Virus record (IMG/VR): IMGVR_UViG_3300032050_000061
Location: 1-64,000 of that record
Length of the DNA stretch: 64,000 nucleotides
Source: a virus
Strand: one strand, 5' to 3'
The first letter of the stretch is position 1. Each line of letters starts with the position of its first letter. The position numbers and the translations under genes are program-made. Positions 1 through 8,495 of this stretch are shown here, in pieces. The notes beneath the pieces were generated by a model. The model ran no database searches and was not told where the DNA came from. It saw only the letters and a program-made list of their open reading frames with translations.

Positions 1-138
1 TCCATCTTCATTTACCAACATCGCATCTATTAATTTATCACCTTCGTTAGCATAAGTTCCATCAAATAATTGCATTGATTCTGCGATTTCTGCTGTAATG
101 CTTTTGTGATTTTCTATTTTGAATTCTGAAATAGTCAT
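1..138 (-). CDS. N-terminal fragment of an unidentified protein (runs off left edge)
   Basis: An ATG at 138 opens a reading frame of 46 codons that reaches the window edge without a stop. It begins MTISEFKIENHKSITAEIAE and continues with an acidic, soluble-looking stretch. The leader (139-168) is AT-rich with no Shine-Dalgarno sequence and contains the ATATTTATA motif (minus strand, 161-169) also found before several other genes here. The fragment is too short to assign a family. It is called coding because the frame is open, the start follows the previous gene closely, and it matches the strand of all other genes. Confidence 0.6.
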   Translation of the reverse strand, partial: MTISEFKIENHKSITAEIAESMQLFDGTYANEGDKLIDAMLVNEDG

Positions 139-168
139 TTTTTGTTATTTTAGATTTATATATAAATA

Positions 169-867
169 TTAACTATTGTAAATAAAGTTATTTTCTTTGG
201 TTAATACTCCTGTAAGCACTGCAAATCTGTTATTATTTTCCGATAAATAAGGTGTCACCGAATGAGAAGGATTATGTTTAACAAAATCTAAAACCGCAAA
301 ATTACCCCATTTAGGTTGTTGTTTGAATTTATTACCTATCACTAATTCACATCCATCTCCATCTACCCAATCTTTATTTAAATATATAAGAATATTACAA
401 ACCATATTAGGATTCCCACCATCTGCGTGATTATCTATGTAACAATCTTTGGTAAAATTTGTTACATTTATTAGATTTCTATTGATTTCCCAAATTCTAT
501 CCAAAGTTTCCTCACCATAACAATATGTTATAATTTCAGAAAATAATTCTCTTATATCAGGTATCAACTCGGATAAAATTTTTGAACCTTCATTATTCTC
601 ATTATTAAATGTATAGAATATTTGCCAAACTCTATCTTTGTATTTTCTTTTTAACCAATCGTTTTTAATTATTTCGGCCTCTTTGAATGTTGAGACGGTA
701 GTACTTTCTATTTTATCGGAAGAGTTCCCAAAATAAGAATGAGTTACTCTTGTATAAAATTCTCTATTTAGGAGTGGGTTTAGTTTTTCCAACTTATTTA
801 ATAAAGATGGATTTATTTCAGATAAATGACCGAAATAACAGCCATTCTCTTCTATTTCTTTTATCAT
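169..867 (-). CDS. 2-oxoglutarate/Fe(II)-dependent oxygenase
   Basis: A 232-residue protein with the double-stranded beta-helix signature of 2OG-Fe(II) oxygenases of the prolyl-4-hydroxylase type. The iron-binding HxD is H147/D149 (NHADGG), the distal histidine is about H202 (PSHSV), and R214 (NNRFAV) would bind the 2OG carboxylate. The part before residue 140 is not recognised and may bind substrate. It overlaps the following HAD gene by 4 nt, so the two are probably co-translated. Such enzymes are common in large aquatic phages, where they may hydroxylate proteins or modify bases. The substrate cannot be read from the sequence. A second, unrelated oxygenase lies at 44423-45205. Confidence 0.8.
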   Translation of the reverse strand: MIKEIEENGCYFGHLSEINPSLLNKLEKLNPLLNREFYTRVTHSYFGNSSDKIESTTVSTFKEAEIIKNDWLKRKYKDRVWQIFYTFNNENNEGSKILSELIPDIRELFSEIITYCYGEETLDRIWEINRNLINVTNFTKDCYIDNHADGGNPNMVCNILIYLNKDWVDGDGCELVIGNKFKQQPKWGNFAVLDFVKHNPSHSVTPYLSENNNRFAVLTGVLTKENNFIYNS

Positions 868-1388
868 CCTTGAACCAATTGAATCTTTTTTCTAATATTG
901 GGATACTTGTTTAATCTTCTTCTTACTGCATCAACATTTTTAGAAGAATCATCTACGAAATAAACATTATCATATCCGTGATTTTTTATTTCCCTTTCAA
1001 TCCAATCCGCTTTTGTTTCAGGATTATTATCACCTAATGCTACTACAAACACATCCTTAATACCACTATCCTTAATAAAATCATATACGGGTTTATAGGC
1101 CGCACGAGCAGTAAGGATATAAACCGCTCTTGAAGAATCTCTTACCATTCTTCTTAATAATTCAAAATAGGCTTTAATTTTAATTGGATTTTTTACTTTT
1201 TCGAAATCTCTAAAATCAAACTCATCTCCCGGCTTTTCTTTATATACTGCGTATTGTCCAGGTGTTAATTTAGATTTCTTACCATCTTTATGTGTGATAT
1301 AGATATAGGAAGATGTTTTGACGAGGGTATCATCAAAATCAAATACTCTTAACTTTTTGTCTTCTACAAATAAACTTCTTGCTATCAT
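864..1388 (-). CDS. HAD-family phosphatase
   Basis: A 174-residue haloacid dehalogenase-fold hydrolase. Motif I is DFDDTL (17-22) with the nucleophile Asp and the +2 acid/base Asp. Motif II is ILTAR near residue 95, the motif III lysine lies in ETKADW, and motif IV is the DDSSKN acidic pair near residue 147. There is no large cap insertion, so the active site should be open to bulky substrates, as in polynucleotide 3'-phosphatases of the T4 Pnkp type. No kinase domain is attached. Its start overlaps the end of the coiled-coil gene upstream by one base and its end overlaps the oxygenase gene by four. The substrate is unknown: nucleic acid end repair and nucleotide salvage are both possible. 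Confidence 0.8.
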   Translation of the reverse strand: MIARSLFVEDKKLRVFDFDDTLVKTSSYIYITHKDGKKSKLTPGQYAVYKEKPGDEFDFRDFEKVKNPIKIKAYFELLRRMVRDSSRAVYILTARAAYKPVYDFIKDSGIKDVFVVALGDNNPETKADWIEREIKNHGYDNVYFVDDSSKNVDAVRRRLNKYPNIRKKIQLVQG

Positions 1389-1699
1389 TAGCCATTAATC
1401 ACTTTTTTGGTTCTAGCCTTTTTACTCAACTCCTCATTTTCAACTCTTAAAAAATCAACTGTCACTTTAAGCTCTGCAACTTTTGATGTTAAATCTAAAA
1501 TCATTTGACGAAGTTGTTCTTTCTCCTTTGAAGATTCTGCTAAAAGTGCTTCTAATTTTGAAATTCTATCTCTGCAATCGTGCTTAATAAAATCTTCATC
1601 TTTATCTTTTTTTTCAGCTCTTTTTTCATAGTATCTCCAAGCAGATGTCCCCCCTAATACGGTAATTGCTGTGATTAATACTGAATATACGTTTTCCAT
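1388..1699 (-). CDS. Small membrane-anchored coiled-coil protein
   Basis: A 103-residue protein. Residues 3-20 (VYSVLITAITVLGGTSAW) form one hydrophobic segment, followed by a positively charged stretch and then about 65 residues rich in E, K, L and Q with heptad spacing. The arrangement is an N-terminal membrane anchor with a long cytoplasmic or periplasmic coiled coil. Spanins and holin-associated proteins can look like this, but there is no lipobox and no endolysin next to it, so a lysis role is not claimed. Anchoring of a phage complex to the membrane is equally possible. It is tightly packed between the HAD gene (1-nt overlap) and the gene starting at 2797. Confidence 0.65.
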   Translation of the reverse strand: MENVYSVLITAITVLGGTSAWRYYEKRAEKKDKDEDFIKHDCRDRISKLEALLAESSKEKEQLRQMILDLTSKVAELKVTVDFLRVENEELSKKARTKKVING

Positions 1700-1705
1700 A
1701 ATCGA

Positions 1706-2797
1706 TTAATATTTTGGGCCCATATTGCCCTTTTTCATTGAATCAGCCCAAATTTGAAACGTCTTCTTTAAATCGGAAGGTAATTCTTTATCTCTAATTG
1801 TTAATGAACCTTGTGGGGAAATATGTGCAATAATTTTGTAATCACCATGTTCTTCTTCCGCTCTATTCCATATTGTTAAACCGTTTCCCATATATCCAGA
1901 ACCGATGTCATATTTTTTTGCTTCCTCTACTCTAGAATGAATTGGTTTACCTATTACGGGTGTTTCTACAATTGAATGAACTATATCAGTTAATCTTCGC
2001 CCTACTGATTCTTTAAATAGTTTATTGATTACACTACCTGGTACATAATCAGGTAACATCTTATCCAAATCTTGTGGAGAAACGGCTTTTAATTTTTCAA
2101 CTTTATCCGCAAAACCTTTCGTTTCAGAATGTTTTCTCATTCTATCTGCAATAACTTTGCCATCAACTTTTTTATCAGAAAACCCGGTTTGAAATTCTTT
2201 TAGTGATTCTGATTTAAATGGGTTAAACAATCCTCTACTATTTACTTCTTTTTCAGTAGATGGTGCAACTTTTGCGTTTTGCTGATGTTTGTGTTTAATC
2301 GGATTGTATTTTTCCAATTCATCAACATTAACATTACCATCCGCATCAGTTTTTACCTCACCATACTTATCATCTCCCAATCTTACAATACCAACTGTTT
2401 TAGTTCTTTTATTGTAAACTAAATCATCTTTTTTAAATTTACCTTCTTTTAAAAATTCTTCTTTAGATAAAACTCTAATTTCATCAAACTTAATTTCGTT
2501 TGTTCCATATTCATGATAGTTTGATGATGCCTGTGAAATGAAGTTTTCTGCATTAGTAATATGGTCTTGAATCCAAGCAGGTATATCCTTTTCGTTTTCA
2601 CCCATTTTGGCTTTTAATTCAGTTGCCATCTTAATGATAGTATCCAATGAACTTTGAGCCATTGAAACTTCGTGATCTTCCTCCTCTTTTACAACGGTCT
2701 CAACTTGTGGTTGAAATGCTCTTGCATAAGGGTTAGAAACAACCTGTCCTGGCTGAACACCCATACCTTTCATCAATTCTTTAAGATTCATATTCAT
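1706..2797 (-). CDS. Conserved phage protein, possibly virion-associated
   Basis: A 363-residue hydrophilic protein. Residues 46-100 contain a helical segment (SLDTIIKMATELKAKMGE followed by IPAWIQDHITNAENFI). This pattern recurs in structural proteins of T4-like phages of marine bacteria, where the tryptophan and the ITNAENFI stretch are typical. A lysine-rich central part (about 110-180) contains a small beta-rich motif around DDLVYNKRTKTVGIV that resembles an SH3-like fold. The C-terminus (about 300-350) holds another beta-rich block. There is no catalytic motif. The next gene starts 4 nt before this one in coordinates, so it is part of one operon. A structural role is inference from family resemblance only. 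Confidence 0.6.
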   Translation of the reverse strand: MNMNLKELMKGMGVQPGQVVSNPYARAFQPQVETVVKEEEDHEVSMAQSSLDTIIKMATELKAKMGENEKDIPAWIQDHITNAENFISQASSNYHEYGTNEIKFDEIRVLSKEEFLKEGKFKKDDLVYNKRTKTVGIVRLGDDKYGEVKTDADGNVNVDELEKYNPIKHKHQQNAKVAPSTEKEVNSRGLFNPFKSESLKEFQTGFSDKKVDGKVIADRMRKHSETKGFADKVEKLKAVSPQDLDKMLPDYVPGSVINKLFKESVGRRLTDIVHSIVETPVIGKPIHSRVEEAKKYDIGSGYMGNGLTIWNRAEEEHGDYKIIAHISPQGSLTIRDKELPSDLKKTFQIWADSMKKGNMGPKY

Positions 2798-2801
2798 AAT
2801 A

Positions 2802-3722
2802 CTACTTATATTTGCTTAATATTTTATATGACACTTCTGCCATTTTCTTTAATCCCATTTTTAACATATTCTCCTTATTCACATTAGATAATCCATTGTA
2901 AATATGTAGAATTGCATTAGCGGTTTGAACATCCACCAACATTGTTTGTCCGGTTTTTTGGTCTTTTACTTTTGCTGCCGAATGGGAATCTACTATATTT
3001 TTTAAAGTATCAAGTATAGAACCCTCTTTATCATTTGCTTCATTTCTACCTAACTTATCCTTCATCTTATTCACATCATCTTCCGAAGGTGCTCCATTAA
3101 TATATCCATTAGGTAAAGATAATCCTGTTCCTATACCTCCTGGCAATCCTTCAGTATGCGGTGCTTTAATACCATACCCTTTTTTGTAATTTGAAAGGGT
3201 TTGTAATGCATTTTTTAATCGGTCTTGAAATAATTTTTTTTGTTCAGGTGATTTTGTAGCTGAAAGTTTACTTTGTAATGCTTTTATTCTATTATTAAGG
3301 TTTTGTATTTTATCACCTTGCTCTGATTCCTTTAGATTTTTATATCCCTCTACTACTTTATTTATCGCCTCTTTTACCTGCTCCTTATTTAATCCTATTA
3401 CCTTTATATCTCCATTTTCGTTTTGATAAAGAGCGTGTTTTAACCCAATTTCATTAAAGTAGGTCATCAGCTTTTCACCAATCAACTTCCCCTTTAATTC
3501 TTTTGTTTGTGGTAAACCTTGCGCAACATGCTGAGGTTCTTCTCCTTCGGTTTTCCAACCTCCTCCGGCCGCTTTGTATTGTTTGGCAGCCCAACCATTA
3601 GCATACGCAGATGGGTAAACATCGAATTTCTTCTTTGCCTGTGATACATAGTATTGCCACTTTGAGGGGTTAGTGGGAACATTCTTTTCCAAAAATAAAG
3701 TAATATTTTCTTTCATATTCAT
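2802..3722 (-). CDS. Conserved phage protein with an N-terminal YPSAYANGWAAKQYK module
   Basis: A 306-residue protein. Residues about 19-57 carry the pattern KWQYYVSQAKKKFDVYPSAY followed by ANGWAAKQYKAAGGGW, a compact helical module I associate with many large phages and with no assigned function. The centre (about 125-190) is strongly helical and coiled-coil-like. The C-terminus (about 215-306) is a separate helical region. There are no catalytic residues, signal peptide or membrane span. Two start codons lie close together (MNMKEN); the first is used here. An ATATTTATA motif (minus strand, 3729-3737) lies just upstream. A virion or DNA-associated role is possible but unproven. Confidence 0.6.
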   Translation of the reverse strand: MNMKENITLFLEKNVPTNPSKWQYYVSQAKKKFDVYPSAYANGWAAKQYKAAGGGWKTEGEEPQHVAQGLPQTKELKGKLIGEKLMTYFNEIGLKHALYQNENGDIKVIGLNKEQVKEAINKVVEGYKNLKESEQGDKIQNLNNRIKALQSKLSATKSPEQKKLFQDRLKNALQTLSNYKKGYGIKAPHTEGLPGGIGTGLSLPNGYINGAPSEDDVNKMKDKLGRNEANDKEGSILDTLKNIVDSHSAAKVKDQKTGQTMLVDVQTANAILHIYNGLSNVNKENMLKMGLKKMAEVSYKILSKYK

Positions 3723-3755
3723 ATTGTATATAAATATATCTTTTTTATATTAGAA

Positions 3756-4508
3756 CTATGCGGGAGGGTTGAAATCTTTTTTACCACTTTTATCCCATCT
3801 TACTCTTATTGGCTTATCACCATCTGTCTTTTCACCGCCTTTTTTAGCATCTCCTCCGGCTTTTTGCGCGGCTCTCTTTCTATTAACAAAATTAGCTCTA
3901 CCTTTTTTACCTAATTTATCTGCTGCTGCAGAACTTAAACATGCAGCATAGGCTTCTCCTTCTTCTCCTGCACCACATTTTCCTATTCTCTCTCCTTTAC
4001 TATTATATCTATCCCAGCCTCCGCCACCTTTACCACCCCACTTACCTTTACCAAACCATTTTCTAAGGTCTTCATTTGTCGTAAGTGAATGTGATGATGG
4101 TAATATATTAATACCAACTTTCTTACCCAAATAAATTGTTATAGGAGTTATTGGAATTGGAGATGGAACAAACTTAAATGAAACTAAAAATAGTATTTTC
4201 ACAACATCTTTAGATTGTGATTTTAAAAATCTTTTTTCTGCTTCCGATACTTCCTCTCCCATAATCATTCGTTGGAATATATGTAGAGCAACTATTGTTT
4301 CTTTCTTTTCCCTATCGGTAGCACTTTTAAATTCTTCCCAATTATTTTTTACGAAATGCTTTGTTTTTTCAAGCCAATTTATCACTTTATTTTTTGTATT
4401 TGATACCAAATCTTCATTTTTTTCTCTACCTGCACAATGTGCTTTTTGAGAAAATCCTTTTGGATTATCACAATCAATACTATTTTTGTATTTGGTAGAC
4501 CAACTCAT
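3756..4508 (-). CDS. Phage protein with N-terminal IDCDNPKGFSQ motif, hydrophobic core and glycine/lysine-rich C-terminal module
   Basis: The reading frame opens at 4514, but the second ATG at 4508 (MSWSTKYKNS) is preferred because proteins with this N-terminal motif normally start at MSW. Three parts are visible. Residues 1-28 carry IDCDNPKGFSQKAHCAGR with two cysteines. Residues about 35-145 are helical, with a hydrophobic segment near 105-135 reminiscent of the LETM1-like membrane region. Residues about 160-250 carry GGGGWDRYNSKGERIGKCG plus conserved cysteines and a basic tail, a module seen in many T4-like phages, often listed as DUF5872. The paired cysteines may bind metal. Its function is unknown; a small capsid-packaged basic protein is one possibility. 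Confidence 0.6.
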   Translation of the reverse strand: MSWSTKYKNSIDCDNPKGFSQKAHCAGREKNEDLVSNTKNKVINWLEKTKHFVKNNWEEFKSATDREKKETIVALHIFQRMIMGEEVSEAEKRFLKSQSKDVVKILFLVSFKFVPSPIPITPITIYLGKKVGINILPSSHSLTTNEDLRKWFGKGKWGGKGGGGWDRYNSKGERIGKCGAGEEGEAYAACLSSAAADKLGKKGRANFVNRKRAAQKAGGDAKKGGEKTDGDKPIRVRWDKSGKKDFNPPA

Positions 4509-4533
4509 ATACATAAATATATGATTATCTTTT

Positions 4534-4965
4534 TTAACTTATCTGAAACGAACCTATGTTTTCGGATATAATACCTTTTAAAGGTAGATTTATTGAATCA
4601 TAATCTTCCGTCAATAATAGAGTATCCTCTAATCCTACGTCAAAAAGAGTATCGGTAATAAAATGTTCGGTATTTGTAAGTGTAGGCTCACCGGTATAAT
4701 AAAAATAATGTGGAGCTCGTTGTTCTTTTAATTTAATAAGAGTTTCAAAGTTTTTCGCATTGCACCAAAGAGCAAACATATTCAAAAATGTTGGCTTTAT
4801 TGGATAGTAGGGTTCATTAGTTCCTAAATAGAATTCATTATTATGCCACCAAACATCTACCCAACAATGTAATCCCATTCTAATTACTTCTTGTATCTGA
4901 AAAGGTTTATTTTCCTTTTTTTCTTCTACACCGAATATATTACCTCTTAAAGAAATTAAATACAT
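4534..4965 (-). CDS. GDPD-like phosphodiesterase fold protein, catalytic histidines missing
   Basis: A 143-residue protein that follows the outline of short glycerophosphodiester phosphodiesterase (PLC-like TIM barrel) proteins found in phage and bacterial sugar clusters: SLRGNIFG at residues 5-12, ENKP near 18, VDVWW near 37, LGTNEPYY near 47, LWCNAKN near 67, a C-terminal GIISENIG. Active relatives read HRGN and LGHD. Here both histidines are replaced (SLRGN, LGTN), so catalysis is doubtful and a binding role is more likely. It overlaps the upstream glycosyltransferase gene by 10 nt and sits at the end of the sugar gene cluster. Fold assignment is by pattern only. Confidence 0.5.
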   Translation of the reverse strand: MYLISLRGNIFGVEEKKENKPFQIQEVIRMGLHCWVDVWWHNNEFYLGTNEPYYPIKPTFLNMFALWCNAKNFETLIKLKEQRAPHYFYYTGEPTLTNTEHFITDTLFDVGLEDTLLLTEDYDSINLPLKGIISENIGSFQIS

Positions 4966-6116
4966 TTGTCTAAATAATAATCAGATTTTGTACTTACTAA
5001 TTTGTGTTCGTAAGTATTTTTATTCTTTACATTAAATGTAAAATTTTGAAAATCGAATGTGCTCCCAACTCGCACTTGCTCATTAGAAATAAATGAAGAT
5101 ATATTAGCTAAAAGAGAAAAATCATCATTATTGAATTTAGTGACATCTTTAACCAGTATCATTATATCATTTTCTCTTACACAATTAATTGATTTAATTT
5201 TTTTGGATAAGTTTATTTTTGTATCTATTTGCTGCTCTCCTATCACATTAATAAAATCACAATCAACATATAAATTAGAAACGAAAGGTTCAACACTTTT
5301 CAATAATTCAGCATTACAATTTGATATAATTAACCCAACATCGTATGTGTGAGATTTCTTATCTAAACTCAATCTTCCCCATTTTCTAACTTTATTAAGT
5401 ATAGATTTATTTTCTATAATCTTTGTATTGTTCTTATGTTCTTCCGAAAATCTTGATGTCTTTGAAACAAAATGATATACAATACTATCTAAACTTACAA
5501 TAGTTTTAATACCTAATAATTCTAATCGATATAATATATCATCATCTTCACAAAACATCGGTGAATATAAATTATCCATACCACCTATTGAAAGATATAT
5601 ACCTCTATGTTGGGCTATAAAAAATGCAGAACCGTTTGATGTTTTATCTTTGTATTGAGATTGAGTTTCTTTTACAAATTTTTCTAAACCTACATAATCA
5701 ACCTCATCAAACTCTAACCCAAAATCTTTAATAATTTTACCTGGTCTATCATGTCCCGCAAATATAGGAGGTTCAATTGTTGTGTATGAAACTGCGGTAG
5801 ATTTGTTAAGGTGTTTTTCTATATTTTCTAACCAACCCCCTAACATCACTATATCATTATGACAAAATACTATGAATTCTTTTGTAGCGATTTCGGCACA
5901 CTTATTAAATGTATCCGAAAATGTTTTTTTATCATCTGAATAAAAGTATTTTAGATTAACATCGTTTAGGGAATCCAACCATTCATGTGTCCCATCGTTA
6001 GAACCATAACTTACAAAACATAATTCTTCATTAGGATATATTTCTCTAAACCTTTTGTAGAATTTTTGAGAATAATCCAAATTATTTTTTAACCCTACTA
6101 ATGTAGAAATGTTCAT
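4956..6116 (-). CDS. Glycosyltransferase family 2-like (GT-A)
   Basis: A 386-residue protein. The N-terminal half (about 1-230) has GT-A features: an opening strand, YGSNDGTHEWL around residue 38-48 for nucleotide-sugar binding, FCHNDIVML near 87 in the place of the DxD motif, and a downstream CEDDDILYRL acidic motif near 190 typical of family 2 enzymes. The remaining 150 residues are not recognised and could be an acceptor-binding domain. It starts 2 nt from the end of the epimerase gene and overlaps the GDPD-like gene, so it belongs to one sugar operon. Sugar donor and acceptor are unknown. Confidence 0.75.
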   Translation of the reverse strand: MNISTLVGLKNNLDYSQKFYKRFREIYPNEELCFVSYGSNDGTHEWLDSLNDVNLKYFYSDDKKTFSDTFNKCAEIATKEFIVFCHNDIVMLGGWLENIEKHLNKSTAVSYTTIEPPIFAGHDRPGKIIKDFGLEFDEVDYVGLEKFVKETQSQYKDKTSNGSAFFIAQHRGIYLSIGGMDNLYSPMFCEDDDILYRLELLGIKTIVSLDSIVYHFVSKTSRFSEEHKNNTKIIENKSILNKVRKWGRLSLDKKSHTYDVGLIISNCNAELLKSVEPFVSNLYVDCDFINVIGEQQIDTKINLSKKIKSINCVRENDIMILVKDVTKFNNDDFSLLANISSFISNEQVRVGSTFDFQNFTFNVKNKNTYEHKLVSTKSDYYLDKCI

Positions 6117-6118
6117 AA

Positions 6119-6994
6119 TTACTTTTTATTTAGTATTATTTCAATTCTTTCTTCCAAAGTATATTTTGGTTTGTAGATTGAATTAAATAATGTTGGGTCA
6201 CAAACTCTATAAGATACTCCAATCGGTTTTTCTAATAAATGCTTTATTCCTTTTGATGGAGTATGGCCACTTATTTGAAACATCGTTTTTGCCAATTCAT
6301 TAAAAGGAGTTGCAATACCACACCCTAAATTTAAGGCATCTAATTCAACATCATTATCAACAACTGTCATAACTGCCTCCACTATATCATCCATATGAAT
6401 AAAATCTCTTACTTGCGTTCCATCACCCCATATTTCAAATTCATCAACCTTTCTTTTAATTCTATCAATAAATGAGGGGAATGGATATGTTAAATCTTGA
6501 TCCTCGCCATATCCACTAAATGGTCTGAATACATAAACTTTAGTTCCACTTTCTTTAACGAATTTTGCCAAGTATTCACCTGTTAATTTAGACCAACCAT
6601 AAGTGTAATCAGGTAATCTTATATCATCTAAATTAATATCGCTTTCTTTTAATCTATATTTAGAATCTGGATGTTGCAAATATGTTGGATATGCCGCGCT
6701 ACTACTAAAATATACAACTCTCTTTTGTTTTGTTTTAATCACCCAATTGAAAAATTCCGAATCAATTGATAAATCGGTAGCAACTGATAATGGTTCTTTT
6801 TCAATTGTTTCTCTTCCACCTACAATTGCAGCCAAATGTATGATTAAATCAAAGACCTCAGAAGATTGTTTAAAATAATCTCTACAATCATTTCCTTCTT
6901 TTAAATCTACTCCTATAATTTCATTTTTATCACCAAAGTATTTTAAAAAAGACCTTCCTACAAATCCTAAATGTCCAGTTATTAATATTTTCAT
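6119..6994 (-). CDS. NAD-dependent nucleotide-sugar epimerase/dehydratase
   Basis: A 291-residue extended short-chain dehydrogenase/reductase. The Rossmann GxxGxxG is TGHLGFVG (6-13). The catalytic Ser lies in YFSSSAAYP near residue 98, and the YxxxK pair is YGWSK near residue 132. The WGDGTQVRDFIHMDD block near 185 is typical of UDP- or GDP-sugar 4-epimerases and dehydratases. The length is somewhat short for the family (usually about 310-340). It would supply a modified sugar nucleotide to the neighbouring glycosyltransferases; overlaps of 2-4 nt on both sides show tight operon packing. Which sugar is formed cannot be told. Confidence 0.85.
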   Translation of the reverse strand: MKILITGHLGFVGRSFLKYFGDKNEIIGVDLKEGNDCRDYFKQSSEVFDLIIHLAAIVGGRETIEKEPLSVATDLSIDSEFFNWVIKTKQKRVVYFSSSAAYPTYLQHPDSKYRLKESDINLDDIRLPDYTYGWSKLTGEYLAKFVKESGTKVYVFRPFSGYGEDQDLTYPFPSFIDRIKRKVDEFEIWGDGTQVRDFIHMDDIVEAVMTVVDNDVELDALNLGCGIATPFNELAKTMFQISGHTPSKGIKHLLEKPIGVSYRVCDPTLFNSIYKPKYTLEERIEIILNKK

Positions 6995-7863
6995 CGTATT
7001 ATTTTATTGTATAATTCAATGTGCTGTTTTGCTACATTTTTTGAATCACATAGTTCTTCTATGTTTTCAGGTTTATTTATATCAATTGAAACAATGTCAC
7101 CATTTTGATTAATAATATACATATACCCATTTACTCCACAACACCAACCTTCTAATGTTGTTCTCCCTAAAAGAATTCCCGCAGTAAAATCCATATTTTT
7201 TACTACGTTTTCAGTATCCCATCTTTTATCTATGTATTTGATGTTGGGGTGGTTAAAATTATATTTGCTTTCGCTCATCAAATATAAATCCCAATCTTTA
7301 TCTATACAGTTTTTTACTAAATGGGAGACTGCTTTAAATCTTATATTATCTAAAACTTCTCCAACAAATATTCCTGTTTTCTTACTATACTTTGATTTAT
7401 CTTTATCATTAAACCTATCTCTATCTATGGGATTATAAATTAGTGATATATCAGTTGGATTAATTTTATAATTATCTATTAATGATTTTTTAATTGGCTC
7501 TCTTATAGCGATATAGTGATTTATTCCTTTATTCAAAATAGGAGTTTCACTTCTTATTTCCGAATGTATAATGCTTATTTTCGGTATATTATTATTAAAG
7601 TATTTTAATATAAATTGGTTTACCTCTGGCTGGCTTGCTACTATTAAATCGTAATTTTGATTTACATCTATATTATGTAAGTCGCATTGTTTAACATTAT
7701 TCTCCTCTAATTTTCTTCTTACTAAATCACCCCTATCAATGTCTCTTAAAGTAAAAAGGGTTACATCGATTCCTAATAGATTTAATTCTCTGGCTAATTC
7801 ATAATGATATAATTCACTTCCCCCTAATCCATTTACATTTAAACAACTCAATAAAACTTTCAT
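6991..7863 (-). CDS. GT-B glycosyltransferase (family 4-like), short
   Basis: A 290-residue protein. The N-terminus (LSCLNVNGLGGSELYHYELA) is the glycine-rich loop and first helix of GT4 enzymes, and the middle includes LIVASQPEVN and YIAIREP strands of a GT-B N-domain. The C-domain is recognisable at KTGIFVGEV (about 160) and the LLGRTTLEGWCCG stretch (about 230), where a GT4 enzyme would carry its E(x7)E nucleotide-sugar motif. At 290 residues it is clearly shorter than usual (350-400). It overlaps neighbours by 4 nt on both sides. Enzymatic activity is likely but not certain. Confidence 0.7.
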   Translation of the reverse strand: MKVLLSCLNVNGLGGSELYHYELARELNLLGIDVTLFTLRDIDRGDLVRRKLEENNVKQCDLHNIDVNQNYDLIVASQPEVNQFILKYFNNNIPKISIIHSEIRSETPILNKGINHYIAIREPIKKSLIDNYKINPTDISLIYNPIDRDRFNDKDKSKYSKKTGIFVGEVLDNIRFKAVSHLVKNCIDKDWDLYLMSESKYNFNHPNIKYIDKRWDTENVVKNMDFTAGILLGRTTLEGWCCGVNGYMYIINQNGDIVSIDINKPENIEELCDSKNVAKQHIELYNKIIR

Positions 7864-8495
7864 AAATTTAATTTAAAAATTACATTTATCAGGTTATCAA
7901 ATATTATATCATATTTTTGATTTAGTGAATTTATAGCGTTTTGTAAAATAGGGGTATTACCATTATATTCAAATATGATAAACTTTGGGAATATATTTTC
8001 ATCTATCATCTGATTCAAAACTATTAAATCATTCCCTTCAACATCTATACTTGCTATATCAAAATCCTTATATTTTACTTTTTTAAGAATGTTTGAAAGA
8101 GTAGTAGTTTTAATTATTTCACTATTATAACGAACACCTCTATTCGTTTCCCAATAATTTTTATCAATATGGTTTAATGTAGAAATTTGATTAACACCTT
8201 CATTATGCAGAGAACCTAAATAAATTTCCTTCTCACCCTCTTCTAAATCTATTGCATAATCGAATATAGTTACTTTATCATTTTCTTTATACAATTCATT
8301 TAATTTATTAACACAATCGGTAGTAGGCTCTATCAACACCGCTTCCCACTCGTAATTCTGAATAAATAATCTTGAATTTGAATATGTTACACCATCATTT
8401 GCACCAACATCTAAAAACGTTCCGCCTCTTTCTAAATTAAATTCCTTTAAGTGTGATAAGATTAATTCATCTTCATTGTGTTGCGAGTATCCCAT
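7860..8495 (-). CDS. FkbM-family methyltransferase
   Basis: A 211-residue SAM-dependent methyltransferase. Motif I is FLDVGANDG (27-35), followed by the acidic strand end VLIEPTTD (about 53-60) and the DIASIDVEGND block (about 138-149), all diagnostic of the FkbM family. These enzymes commonly O-methylate sugars in surface polysaccharides, and the position between glycosyltransferases fits that. The start overlaps the previous gene's stop by one base. The methyl acceptor is unknown. Confidence 0.85.
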   Translation of the reverse strand: MGYSQHNEDELILSHLKEFNLERGGTFLDVGANDGVTYSNSRLFIQNYEWEAVLIEPTTDCVNKLNELYKENDKVTIFDYAIDLEEGEKEIYLGSLHNEGVNQISTLNHIDKNYWETNRGVRYNSEIIKTTTLSNILKKVKYKDFDIASIDVEGNDLIVLNQMIDENIFPKFIIFEYNGNTPILQNAINSLNQKYDIIFDNLINVIFKLNL

